10,950 nucleotides of DNA from Amoeboradix gromovi (GCA_018985225.1 JADGIF010000323.1:1-10950); one strand, 5' to 3'; shown: positions 1 through 7,420, counted from the stretch's first letter. Notes: generated from the letters alone by a model not told the origin. Program-made: numbers and translations.

Positions 1-233
1 ATGATGTTAGTATAACATTACAAAATGACTCTAGAAAAGAGTACCGTCTAAGAAAATGCACCTTTTGCTTAGATGTTCAAAGACCTCATATATTTGAACG
101 AGATGCAGGGTCTTCTAGTTTTATTTTAAAAAGAGGAATACAATCAATGAAAGAAAATTGGAATAATAGAAGATCTTTTATAAATGATAGCATTTCTTCC
201 GTATGGAGCGCCTTCAAAAAAGAGTTAGTCTAG
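1..233 (+). pseudogene. C-terminal end of a TnpB/Fanzor-like protein, cut by the window edge
   Basis: An open frame runs from the left edge (codons in phase with base 3) to TAG at 231-233, giving 76 visible residues and no start. It holds a Cys pair (KCTFC), then ten residues later an Arg-Asp (FERDAGSS), a spaced Ile-Leu, and a basic helical tail containing NWNNRRSF. A Cys-X2-Cys followed by RD-x-x-small-small-x-x-I is how the zinc ribbon and third RuvC motif look at the C-terminus of TnpB/Fanzor nucleases, where Fanzor1-type proteins typically read RD-x-N-[AG]-[AC]-x-N-[IM]. Here the usual Asn residues are replaced, which suggests either decay or a divergent lineage. It is not alignable to the two relics further right. 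Whether the full gene is intact cannot be seen. It could be an unrelated zinc-binding protein. The open frame is seen; the family is inferred. Confidence 0.45.
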
Positions 234-246
234 TTTTTATATTTGG

Positions 247-299
247 TGTCTCAACTGTAGAATATGATAAAAACGTAGGCTATCTTTTAGCTTGAGACA
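247..299. repeat. 8-bp inverted repeat (stem-loop) after the left-edge reading frame
   Basis: TGTCTCAA at 247-254 is perfectly complementary to TTGAGACA at 292-299, with a 37-nt loop. It begins 13 bp after the stop codon of the TnpB/Fanzor-like frame and lies about 120 bp before the ankyrin gene start. TnpB and Fanzor elements carry their guide RNA over the 3' end of the gene and the flank beyond it, so this could be part of such an RNA or of the element end. It could equally be a transcription-end hairpin or chance. The rest of 234-422 shows no gene. Confidence 0.3.
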
Positions 300-422
300 A
301 CAGCTTCATGGCCAACTATCGATAACTAGTTGACATAGCATAAAACTCCATATTCTCTGGTGCATTATCTTTGGATACTCGTTTTCCTTTACTCTGGATT
401 ATCAAATTGACTTCTCCTTGAA

Positions 423-2186
423 ATGGAAATCAACCATCTCCAAAATTGGAAAGAACACTTGAAATCATTAGAAGACAACAACGAAATAGAAAACTGGCTA
501 TTGGAAAATCCTTTAAGAATACCTTTCCATTTATTTTCCCAGTTATTGAAATGGAATTTGAAAAAATACATCACAAAACCAGTTCTGAGTAAACTGATTG
601 AATATCCACCGTTACTAAAAACGTGCCTGTTCCATGGCATAGATCCTAACTTATTAGAGAATGTAGCTACGGATGACTTTATAACGAAAATGGTGAACTT
701 CTTTAAAGAATTGCATTTGCACCTTCATGACTCTGACAGTAATAACAAAACTTTAGTTGTAAGGCTAGCGGAGCGTGGAACTGAGAAGGACTGTTTGTTT
801 TTAAGGTCTTTAATAGAAAGAATGGATATTGATGATTCTTTGCTGATAAACGCAGATGAGGACGGATTTGTTCCACTGCATACTGCCGTACTTAAGCAAA
901 ATGTCAACATGGTTCGCGAATTTGTTCGGTATTCGGTGGATTTGAATACCCCTGACTCAAATGGCAGCACAGCGCTTCATTTAGCTTGCTTGCTTGGCAA
1001 TCGTGAAATTGTTGATTTATTGGTGGATGCTAAGGCTGACATGTTTATTAAGGATTACGAGGGTAACACTCCTGCTGACATTGCTACCGAGAATTGTAGA
1101 TCTGCTGTATCATCGGATCCTTATGAAAAATGGTATGGTAAAAAATCAGGAATGTCTAGAGAAGAACGGAAGCTGTTAATGTACGAAAAACGATTCGCTG
1201 AAATGAATGGATCTCAAATAGATGAAGATGGTGGTGATGATACCGAAGAAGAAACTGTTCCAGCGGAATCCGAAAAACAGCAGTTGAAAGGCGGTTATCG
1301 TAAGAAAAAGGCTGGAAGAAGGATAAGCGTATCCTCGATTGAAGTTAGCAAGGCGACTAGAAAGATCAAAAGTGACTACCCGCATTCTGCTCCGTCACAA
1401 GCAGAAGAAGTTGAGTTGAAACGTAAAAGGTCTAGAGATGAGCCTCAAACTGAAGTAACATTAAAGCGCATTAAACTGGATGACCCTGCAGATAAAATTA
1501 CCCAAGTCTTTACCACAAGCTCAGATGCAAACCCATCTACTCATAACTCACCAAAAAAGGAGATGATTCCTATTTCAACCCAAACGGTTGGATTCATAAA
1601 GAACTCTTATACTCAAACTTTCCTAGATAGTGGAGATATAGCAACACAATGCGACTTTGGTGGTAAGATACCTGAATCATCAATTTATCCTATTTTTACA
1701 TTTAATCTCCCTATGAACAATTCAATGCTGTTAACTTCTAGGCAAGCGAAATCAGTATTCGAAATATTCGCGATAAAGTATGACAACGCACTGTTTACAA
1801 AATTCGTCAGCTCAGAATTAGAGCTGCTTCAATCTCATCTTCAGCTGCAGCAATTGGCAGCAAATGAATCCATGTACATGTCCGTAGTGGCATTCAAGGA
1901 CATGATAGCGGGACAAGTTGGTGTAGCCGAGCAATTACTATTTATCCCGTGCGATTTAAAGATAGTGGAGAGTGAGATAGAAGATAACACAGTCAAGATG
2001 CCTCTTGATATGAGTCCGTTCGAATTAATAAAAAATGCTAGAGCGAACATTAGAACTGGAAAAGAAGCTATAAAGAAACTGCTTGGAGTAACCCAACCAG
2101 AAGATTTAAAGAGTTACAAGCAAGTTAGCAAGATGCCGTCGAGATTAGCTTTTAAGTTGCTTTTCACTAAAACTAAACTTCAGTAA
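423..2186 (+). CDS. ankyrin-repeat protein, probably nuclear (587 aa)
   Basis: A single-exon gene with a good start context (G at -3, G at +4). Residues about 1-140 are helical with no family recognised. Two ankyrin repeats follow at about 143-222, with the hallmark strings GFVPLHTA, GSTALHLACLLGN and GNTPADIA. After them come SREERKLLMYEKR (about 245-257), an acidic stretch (265-284), basic clusters such as YRKKKAGRR (292-300) that could be nuclear localisation signals, and a polar, probably disordered region to about 425. The C-terminal 150 residues look folded (YPIFTFNLP, then a long amphipathic helix). Ankyrin repeats, then a disordered basic region, then a folded C-terminal domain resembles fungal chromatin proteins such as the Set3-complex subunit Hos4, but I could not match signature residues, so this is a weak suggestion. 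There is no DNA-binding APSES/KilA-N domain, which argues against Mbp1/Swi4. The gene converges on P0 with 45 bp between stops. Confidence 0.85.
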   Translation: MEINHLQNWKEHLKSLEDNNEIENWLLENPLRIPFHLFSQLLKWNLKKYITKPVLSKLIEYPPLLKTCLFHGIDPNLLENVATDDFITKMVNFFKELHLHLHDSDSNNKTLVVRLAERGTEKDCLFLRSLIERMDIDDSLLINADEDGFVPLHTAVLKQNVNMVREFVRYSVDLNTPDSNGSTALHLACLLGNREIVDLLVDAKADMFIKDYEGNTPADIATENCRSAVSSDPYEKWYGKKSGMSREERKLLMYEKRFAEMNGSQIDEDGGDDTEEETVPAESEKQQLKGGYRKKKAGRRISVSSIEVSKATRKIKSDYPHSAPSQAEEVELKRKRSRDEPQTEVTLKRIKLDDPADKITQVFTTSSDANPSTHNSPKKEMIPISTQTVGFIKNSYTQTFLDSGDIATQCDFGGKIPESSIYPIFTFNLPMNNSMLLTSRQAKSVFEIFAIKYDNALFTKFVSSELELLQSHLQLQQLAANESMYMSVVAFKDMIAGQVGVAEQLLFIPCDLKIVESEIEDNTVKMPLDMSPFELIKNARANIRTGKEAIKKLLGVTQPEDLKSYKQVSKMPSRLAFKLLFTKTKLQ

Positions 2187-2202
2187 AACGCAACCACTTT
2201 TC

Positions 2203-2208
2203 AATAAA
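2203..2208 (+). terminator. AATAAA poly(A) signal of the ankyrin gene
   Basis: AATAAA begins 17 nt after the TAA at 2184-2186, inside the 45-bp spacer shared with the convergent P0 gene. Cleavage 10-30 nt downstream would fall at or just inside the 3' end of the P0 coding region. This is the only one of the five genes whose signal does not touch its stop codon. Confidence 0.55.
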
Positions 2209-2230
2209 AACAAGCTTCAGTGAATCATGA

Positions 2231-2236
2231 TTTATT
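2231..2236 (-). terminator. AATAAA poly(A) signal enclosing the P0 stop codon
   Basis: The top strand reads TTTATT, so the bottom strand reads GAATAAA: final Glu codon GAA, stop TAA and one A. The stop codon (2232-2234) lies wholly within the hexamer. No other minus-strand AATAAA is needed for this gene. Confidence 0.55.
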
Positions 2237-3173
2237 CAAATAACCCAAATCCCATATCATCATCAGACTCCTCTGCAGACTCTTCTTTAGCTTCCTCTTT
2301 TGCAGCACCCTTCTTAGGAGACGAAGAGGTAGCAGCAGCTTGGGCAGCAGCTAATAATAATAACTCTGGGTTTGCTAAGATTTCCTTCAATTTAGCAGAT
2401 TCCTCAAAGTTGATTTCTGTGGCCAAAGACACATTCAAAAGGTCTTTGAACGCATTCAACAATATGTGCGGTACAGATGCAACCGACGGCACATTAGCAC
2501 CCAATGCTAAACCAGCAATGTCAGCAATAGAATCTTTCATTGATTTCATAATTTCCTCGTCAGTAATATCTAAGATCTCTGGAGTGAAGATTTGACCCTT
2601 GTCAAAGATGTGAGAAACATTCAAACCATAAGTAAACGGAGAAATGTTCAACATGTTTAGTAAAGCAGCCTCAGAAGGTCCAACTTTGTTTCCAGCCTGC
2701 AAAATCTCAACATCTTGTACAATTTCAATAGTACCTCTTGTAATCTTAGTAGGAATACCCAATGCCTGAAAAAAACTAGTTTTACCAGGCTCCATACCAG
2801 TATTAGCGGCAGGAACAACTACAGAAATAGGAGCGATTCCACCAGCCTTTGCCGGAGCTTGAATTCTATCTTCAACCAATCCTTTGCGAATGCTGACAAG
2901 ATCCGGATCATTTGTAAATACTAAACCAATGTTACCGACTAAGTACTCTAGTAAAGGCTCCAATTCTTTACGTACTACTGAGATCTCTTTAATACACTTT
3001 CGAATTTGTGTGTTCTTACCCATCAGTAATGTAGCTTTTCCTCTCAATTTTTGTCTAATCAAGTGAATTGCGTTTGATCCAACATTATCAACATTGATCA
3101 AAAAAACAGTTTTGAACTCGGACATATACTTTTCTAACTTTGCAAAATATTCTTCTTTACGTACCCTTGACAT
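2232..3173 (-). CDS. RPP0: 60S acidic ribosomal protein P0 (uL10)
   Basis: P0 anchors the ribosomal stalk: it binds the GTPase-associated centre of large-subunit rRNA and carries P1/P2 dimers that recruit elongation factors. The 313-residue product has the L10 domain at the N-terminus (EEYFAKLEKY, VDNVGSN, LRGKA, MGKNT), the eukaryotic/archaeal insertion domain (about 110-180, with AGNKVGP at its exit), the P1/P2-binding helices, an Ala-rich hinge (LLLLAAAQAAATSSS) and the acidic tail ending DDDMGFGLFE, which is the ribotoxin- and factor-contacting end. Length matches the family. The frame is open upstream to an ATG at 3269, but family proteins begin just before KxEYFAKL, so I chose the ATG at 3171-3173 (A at -3). 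No intron is present. An element relic ends about 110 bp upstream. Confidence 0.97.
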   Translation of the reverse strand: MSRVRKEEYFAKLEKYMSEFKTVFLINVDNVGSNAIHLIRQKLRGKATLLMGKNTQIRKCIKEISVVRKELEPLLEYLVGNIGLVFTNDPDLVSIRKGLVEDRIQAPAKAGGIAPISVVVPAANTGMEPGKTSFFQALGIPTKITRGTIEIVQDVEILQAGNKVGPSEAALLNMLNISPFTYGLNVSHIFDKGQIFTPEILDITDEEIMKSMKDSIADIAGLALGANVPSVASVPHILLNAFKDLLNVSLATEINFEESAKLKEILANPELLLLAAAQAAATSSSPKKGAAKEEAKEESAEESDDDMGFGLFE

Positions 3174-3233
3174 CTTGTGCTCAAAGAATTTAACGTCTAG
3201 CTCGCAGGTAGAGAAAACAAGTTTTTGTACTAA

Positions 3234-3239
3234 CACGTG
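3234..3239. promoter_or_regulatory. CACGTG E-box upstream of P0
   Basis: A palindromic CACGTG lies about 60 bp upstream of the P0 start codon. In several fungi, bHLH factors such as Cbf1 bind this site in ribosomal-protein promoters. A single 6-mer is weak evidence. No S. pombe-type HomolD box was seen in the same spacer. Confidence 0.25.
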
Positions 3240-3298
3240 AATAGTTGCAAGTTCCTTGAAACATATCACCGTTATACAATTGTTAGGTCATCTCCTCG

Positions 3299-3877
3299 TT
3301 AAAATTTCTGATTTCCGAGAAAATCGAGAATTTCCACAGAGAAACTAGCAGTGCTAATAAATCTGTTACAGTGATCGCTCACGCTTTCACTACCCTGAGG
3401 CGGGATTAAATAAGGATGCAGATACTTGATGTATATGTTCCTTGCAGCCATATGGTCTCCATCTATCTCCAAATTACAATTGGTAGAGGTGTAAGTTTCT
3501 GAGTTGGTTTTCTTTAGAGTACCACACCTTGTAAATGTCCGACTAGTAAATGATTCATTACATTCGAGTATAGTCCTTCCTCTTTGTTTACACTTGAACT
3601 TCAAGCGTTCCTTGAATGCGTAATGGGACATTGTAGCCATATTTCTTGCGACTTGCTCGACAAGCTACTTATGATTTGACTAGTATTAGACGATGGCAAG
3701 TATATTAGATCATTTGTATTTGTATACTGTAACTGTTATTTCTTTAGATTTGACATATCCGGGATTACATCCATTAATTCCATTTACAATTCGTGAAAAG
3801 GAAGAGTATCGAGCACTTAAGCTGTTAGAAAAGTCTTGAAATTGTACAAAAATACATACAAATTCGCGATAAATGAT
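3299..3877 (-). pseudogene. TnpB/Fanzor-type RNA-guided nuclease relic (relic A)
   Basis: Read on the minus strand, three pieces follow the order of an IS607-type TnpB/Fanzor protein. Frame one (3877-3713, TGA at 3712-3710) holds NGCNPGYVKSKEITVTVY, matching the RuvC-I motif G-x-D-P-G but with the catalytic Asp changed to Asn. A shifted frame (3720 to about 3650) holds NDLIYLPSSNTSQ, the conserved LPxFxTSxM region. The original frame (about 3660-3299) holds ARNMATMSHYAFKERLK, then the zinc ribbon and RuvC-III: FTSRTFTRCG, YTSTNC, EIDGDHMAARNI. Two of the four zinc Cys are lost (Phe and Ser), and the Arg of the usual DRD is Gly. About 100 residues expected between RuvC-I and LPxF are missing. 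In-frame stops precede the SHYAF block. The last 113 codons (ATG at 3638-3640) are open but cannot make a nuclease. Intact members cut DNA guided by an RNA from the element's own 3' end. A second copy is at 7421-7690. Confidence 0.88.
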
Positions 3878-4421
3878 TTATTCAAGAAAACAATCGAGCT
3901 GCTACTTACACCCTCCGTTCTTCGTGCTTTATCTCTTTACCATTCTTAACGGCTCAACCACAGCATTTACAGCAATAGCACACTGACAGTGCATGCATCT
4001 CATGCTCTAAAGTACAGATCTGCGGAATGCCATATAACGCAATAAATGATTCTTCTAGGCTTTGGAAGTTACTACTGAAATAAAGTCTGAAACTGATCAG
4101 TCGATTCGGATAGCTGTTCAAATTGATATGCAAAATCCCTGCTATGAATGAATCATTACATTTAAGTCTCTTTCCGCATTACAGCTTTTCCTACTGTTGC
4201 AAAAGCACCTTTGAAACTCTTCTATTTTTATCGCTGTATTAGCACCAGAAATAAATATGTATACATTGATGTTGCCGCTGTTAATCAGCTAAAATTGTTT
4301 GACTTGTAACGCTCTAGCTTCACTTTCAACGCAACCTCAAGGATTCAGCTTCAAATCTAGTAACTCGCAAAGTACGCTGCTTAAAAGAAGATTTCGTTGT
4401 TATAATCGCAAGTCTTATTTA
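3878..4421. other. gene-free spacer, possibly more decayed element DNA
   Basis: No credible gene is present on either strand. Directly before relic A, minus-strand fragments such as CFLE, stop, IIYREFVCIFVQF (reading down to about 3840) resemble the segment that precedes RuvC-I in these proteins, so the relic may extend to about 3930. A minus-strand open stretch without a useful start (4178-3954, 75 codons) contains RLKCNDSF and ends in a Cys cluster CYCCKCCG; RLKCNDSF faintly resembles ILECNESF of relic A. These are suggestions only. The spacer lies downstream of the VIT/VWA gene. Confidence 0.4.
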
Positions 4422-4423
4422 TT
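4418..4423 (-). terminator. AATAAA poly(A) signal overlapping the VIT/VWA stop codon
   Basis: The bottom strand reads GTT-TAATAAA. The hexamer (4423-4418) shares two bases with the TAA stop codon at 4424-4422. A second in-frame-looking TAA follows immediately, within the same A/T-rich run. Confidence 0.5.
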
Positions 4424-7181
4424 AAACAATTAAAGCAAGAGCAGAGTCAAGCAATGCCTTGAAGTCTTTTCGAATTTCCAAAATCTTTTTTTCAGTCTTC
4501 TTGGCAGAGAGCTCCCATTCTTCTTGCTGACTCTGATACTTTAAATTTAAATAAGCCAATGCAAATATGCTAACAACTATGTCATCTTCCAAGTCAACAT
4601 TCAAAGCTCTTTTTAATTCTCCAATATTTTGATATATTTTATTTCCAATGATGCTAACAAATTCATCTTCCGTATCATATAAACCGTTGAATTTTTGATA
4701 TTTTAGAAAATCCAACAAACTCAATTCTGCAGCCCCCTTTGGAGTGCTCGATAACTCGGGTTTTCTTAAATCCAAATCGCAATCTTCTTCTTTTACGTTA
4801 ACCTCTCTTTCTAACTGAATTGGTGCTTGGCTAAAATCTGAATTTTCATAGTCTTTTGATAAAGATTTAGCAGCTTTTGGTGCTGGAATAGCACTCTTTT
4901 TAGAAGGAATAAATGAGGTCTTAGATTTCCTACTTGCCCTCTCTTCTGTTGGTAAATTCACTTCTGCACATGCAGAACTGTCAAGTGATAAACCACACAT
5001 TTGCATCTGAGGTGCTTCCATTGACATCATTGGTTGAGGCTGGTAGTATCCTGCTGGTGGTGCCATTGACATCATTGCTTGAGGCTGGTAGTTTCCTGCT
5101 GCTGGTGGTGCCATTGACATCATTGCTTGAGGCTGGTAGTATCCTGCTGGTGGTGGTGCCATTGACATCATTGGTTGAGGCTGGTAGTTTCCCAGTGGTT
5201 GTATTGGGGAGGGTGCGTAGAGTTGCTGTCTATCTTGAGGCACAGGCATCTGAACAGTACTGGTAATCATCTTTCCTTTGACTTTAGAGCCAAATACAAG
5301 CACCCACGATGTTTTCTTACTAGATATATTGAAATTCAGCAAGCTTTGAGTCACAAAGCCATCTGAGTTGCTTGTGTTAAACACCGATTGAACTAATGGA
5401 GAAATAGTATTTAATAGAGAATGCTCATCATAGAGCCTCTTTAAAGCTAGGGAATGCATTAGTTTGCCTTTAATTTCAAGCGGTTTAATAGGTACTTTTA
5501 GTTCAATTGGGCCATCTGGAGTTTTGCCTTTGATGATAACAAACGTCGGCAATTCTTCGTTTTCTTTTAATAGCACTTGCAACAGTACGCGCTTACAAGG
5601 ATGAATGGCCAGCAATTGAGTAGGCAAGACAAATCTACTAATTATTTTGTCTGCAGTCAACTTGGCTGATTTGTTAAAGAAGCTCAAAATTCCAGTCTTT
5701 TCAGCTAGGCTAGATTTAGACTTTGAAGCAGTATCGCTTGATACCCACTCAACCGATAAATCGTCTATGCTAGGCATCAACGCTCGTTTTAATAATCCGA
5801 TGCATTTCTTTTCCATTCTTTCGCCTTCAATAACAAACTCACTGGTTCCTTGGCCTGCCGTGGCTAAGCCGTTCACCAAAGCTGTACTTACACCCGAACC
5901 AATTCCCATTGTATAAATGCGAGCACGCTCCAAATAATTAGTTTTAGTAGTAGCTTGTCTAGCTACATTCAAACACTCATCCGCGTTACTAACAGAACCA
6001 TCTGTCAAAATGAAGAGTTGTCTTTTATACCCATTAATTTTAGTTGAATTTAAAATAAACTTTAATGGTTGATATATCTCAGTACCACCTAGATCTGCAT
6101 TCAGTGCAGCAGTGCACATTTCTGCCTGTTTTAAAGTGGATTCAGAATACTTTTGGCTAGCAGGGAACAAAGAAACATGACTGCTTCCAAATCTGATTAT
6201 GTTGAAATACGCATTCTCGGGAATTGATTTAAGAAAAACAGACATGGCATCTCTTACAAGCGAAATAGGTTGACCTTGCATGCTACCACTCTCATCAATA
6301 AGAAATATTAACTCGCTCGGGATCTCTTTTAATTTAAATTGAGGAACAAAAAACATTGAAAGACAAGAGCTATTAGCAGGAGTAAGCGCAACATCGCACA
6401 AAGATTTTTGGTCAGTTTTGGCCAATAGTTCATTAGTAATATCTTTGCTCTTTTTTAGTTCCGATGGGACACTAACCCATTCATCATCGATGATGGCAGG
6501 ATTACCAGCGTATTTTTCCAAATAGAATACTGGATCATCAATAGATTCGCATTCTACAATAACACTGAAATCTTTTGTAGTTTTTAAGGAACCAACTATT
6601 GTAGCAGTTTTTTTGCTGATTGTCTTAGATAACTCTTGGGAACCAGCATCGATATTATTAATATTGGAAGTCATCTCAAGAGTCATTGATAGTTCTATCT
6701 TGTAGGAAGCGGAAGTAGTGAATTCTGGATTGACACTATTTTCCTCGATGTTTCCGGCACTCGTAAAAGCTATGTAACGTGGAACCATTGTCACCGGGTA
6801 GCTAAAGCGGACATTGTTAGCATCTACTTCATTGGTTAGATCCTGTACAAATTGGATTCTAACTGTGGCAGTTGCATTAGGAGGTAGCCGACCAAGGCTC
6901 ATTTCAAACATATCTGCAGCAGTTTGATGCAAAACAGCAGCAGTATTTCCCTGAGTCATAGCGTCGTCATAGACTTGTTTAGCGGACTCCTTAGTGACCA
7001 GCCTACCTATAACTAGTTCATTGTTAACATTAGCTTCAAACCCAGTGACAGCAATATTATCATTCACAGGAAACTTGTAATTGCATTCCATAGCAGTGTC
7101 ACTTGGATTCTTGAAGTGTTGTTCAACAACAACGCTAGCTACAGAGTCGATGATCTTGACGAACAATTTTAAACTTTGCAT
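4422..7181 (-). CDS. VIT and von Willebrand factor A domain protein (919 aa)
   Basis: Domain order matches the VIT-VWA family (inter-alpha-trypsin-inhibitor heavy chain, PARP4, VWA5A and protist/fungal homologues). The VIT domain spans about 1-130, with CNYKFPVNDNIAVTGFEA, RLVTKESAKQVYDDA and LGRLPPNATATVRI. The VWA domain spans about 288-465 and has a complete metal-binding MIDAS: D296-x-S298-x-S300 (LIDESGSM), T367 (LGGTEIY) and D394 (ILTDGS). A Gln/Pro/Met-rich repeat tract follows (about 665-725), then a charged linker. The C-terminal domain at about 820-919 (LLDFLKYQKFNG, then FALAYLNLKYQSQQEEW) resembles the closing helical domain of VWA5A/PARP4 proteins. No signal peptide or membrane span is visible, so it is probably cytoplasmic. 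The VWA fold suggests metal-dependent protein binding; the partner is unknown. The start ATG is at 7179-7181 (A at -3). No introns. Confidence 0.93.
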   Translation of the reverse strand: MQSLKLFVKIIDSVASVVVEQHFKNPSDTAMECNYKFPVNDNIAVTGFEANVNNELVIGRLVTKESAKQVYDDAMTQGNTAAVLHQTAADMFEMSLGRLPPNATATVRIQFVQDLTNEVDANNVRFSYPVTMVPRYIAFTSAGNIEENSVNPEFTTSASYKIELSMTLEMTSNINNIDAGSQELSKTISKKTATIVGSLKTTKDFSVIVECESIDDPVFYLEKYAGNPAIIDDEWVSVPSELKKSKDITNELLAKTDQKSLCDVALTPANSSCLSMFFVPQFKLKEIPSELIFLIDESGSMQGQPISLVRDAMSVFLKSIPENAYFNIIRFGSSHVSLFPASQKYSESTLKQAEMCTAALNADLGGTEIYQPLKFILNSTKINGYKRQLFILTDGSVSNADECLNVARQATTKTNYLERARIYTMGIGSGVSTALVNGLATAGQGTSEFVIEGERMEKKCIGLLKRALMPSIDDLSVEWVSSDTASKSKSSLAEKTGILSFFNKSAKLTADKIISRFVLPTQLLAIHPCKRVLLQVLLKENEELPTFVIIKGKTPDGPIELKVPIKPLEIKGKLMHSLALKRLYDEHSLLNTISPLVQSVFNTSNSDGFVTQSLLNFNISSKKTSWVLVFGSKVKGKMITSTVQMPVPQDRQQLYAPSPIQPLGNYQPQPMMSMAPPPAGYYQPQAMMSMAPPAAGNYQPQAMMSMAPPAGYYQPQPMMSMEAPQMQMCGLSLDSSACAEVNLPTEERASRKSKTSFIPSKKSAIPAPKAAKSLSKDYENSDFSQAPIQLEREVNVKEEDCDLDLRKPELSSTPKGAAELSLLDFLKYQKFNGLYDTEDEFVSIIGNKIYQNIGELKRALNVDLEDDIVVSIFALAYLNLKYQSQQEEWELSAKKTEKKILEIRKDFKALLDSALALIV
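5019..5195 (-). repeat. in-frame tandem repeat, units of 45/48/48 bp
   Basis: Top-strand units begin with CATTGACATCATTG at 5019, 5064, 5112 and 5160; the fourth is incomplete. On the coding (minus) strand they encode four copies of a [NY]YQPQ[PA]MMSMAPP-type unit, followed by a GNYQPQ boundary. Unit lengths are multiples of three, so copy-number change would keep the frame. Near identity of units implies recent expansion or homogenisation. Antisense reading gives a leucine-rich repeat-looking ORF (4934-5266), which is a shadow. Confidence 0.9.
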
Positions 7182-7224
7182 ACTTAATGTTTCACGTTCA
7201 GCCAGTCATCGGTTTTGATTAAAA

Positions 7225-7241
7225 AATCACTAATTGTGATT
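7225..7241. promoter_or_regulatory. palindrome upstream of the VIT/VWA gene
   Basis: AATCAC-TAATT-GTGATT is a perfect 6-bp inverted repeat with a 5-nt spacer, about 45 bp upstream of the VIT/VWA start codon. It could be a dimeric regulator site. No specific factor is recognised, and AT-rich DNA yields such palindromes by chance. Confidence 0.2.
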
Positions 7242-7420
7242 ACATGAATTGCATTACTTAAAAACTTTCTTTTCTAGAGCTTTTTAATTGTGTGAAAACT
7301 CTATTCCTTCTTTTTATCATATACATTGCTTCCAACTTACCACTGCTAGAACATGCCAGACATAAAGAGGTCACCAGTAGAGTCAGAATTCGCGCTTCTA
7401 CATTCAATAAATGGTCCAAA

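Noticed and set aside
994-1179. 61-codon Leu/Arg-rich ORF overlapping the ankyrin gene
   Set aside because: Alternative-frame shadow within the ankyrin repeats.
423-2186. Mbp1/Swi4/Swi6-type cell-cycle factor
   Set aside because: No APSES/KilA-N DNA-binding domain and only two ankyrin repeats; Swi6-like proteins have more repeats and a different C-terminus.
2227-2595. Ser/Ala/Asn-rich 122-codon ORF on the plus strand
   Set aside because: Antisense shadow of the P0 3' end; composition mirrors the Ala-rich hinge and acidic tail codons of P0.
3174-3291. Homology of the two promoters (P0 and the 271-aa gene) beyond the element tails
   Set aside because: After GAGGAG only scattered short matches remain; not above what AT-rich DNA gives by chance.
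3299-3640. A functional 113-aa protein
   Set aside because: It contains only the C-terminal third of a TnpB/Fanzor protein with missing zinc ligands and stops immediately upstream in frame; better called part of a pseudogene, though expression of a short product cannot be excluded.
5019-5195. CRISPR-like array
   Set aside because: Units are contiguous without spacers, in frame with a coding repeat, and the DNA is eukaryotic.
4934-5266. Leucine-rich repeat-like ORF (plus strand, LTSLLEAGS units)
   Set aside because: Antisense reading of the tandem repeat in the VIT/VWA gene; its periodicity is fully explained by that repeat.
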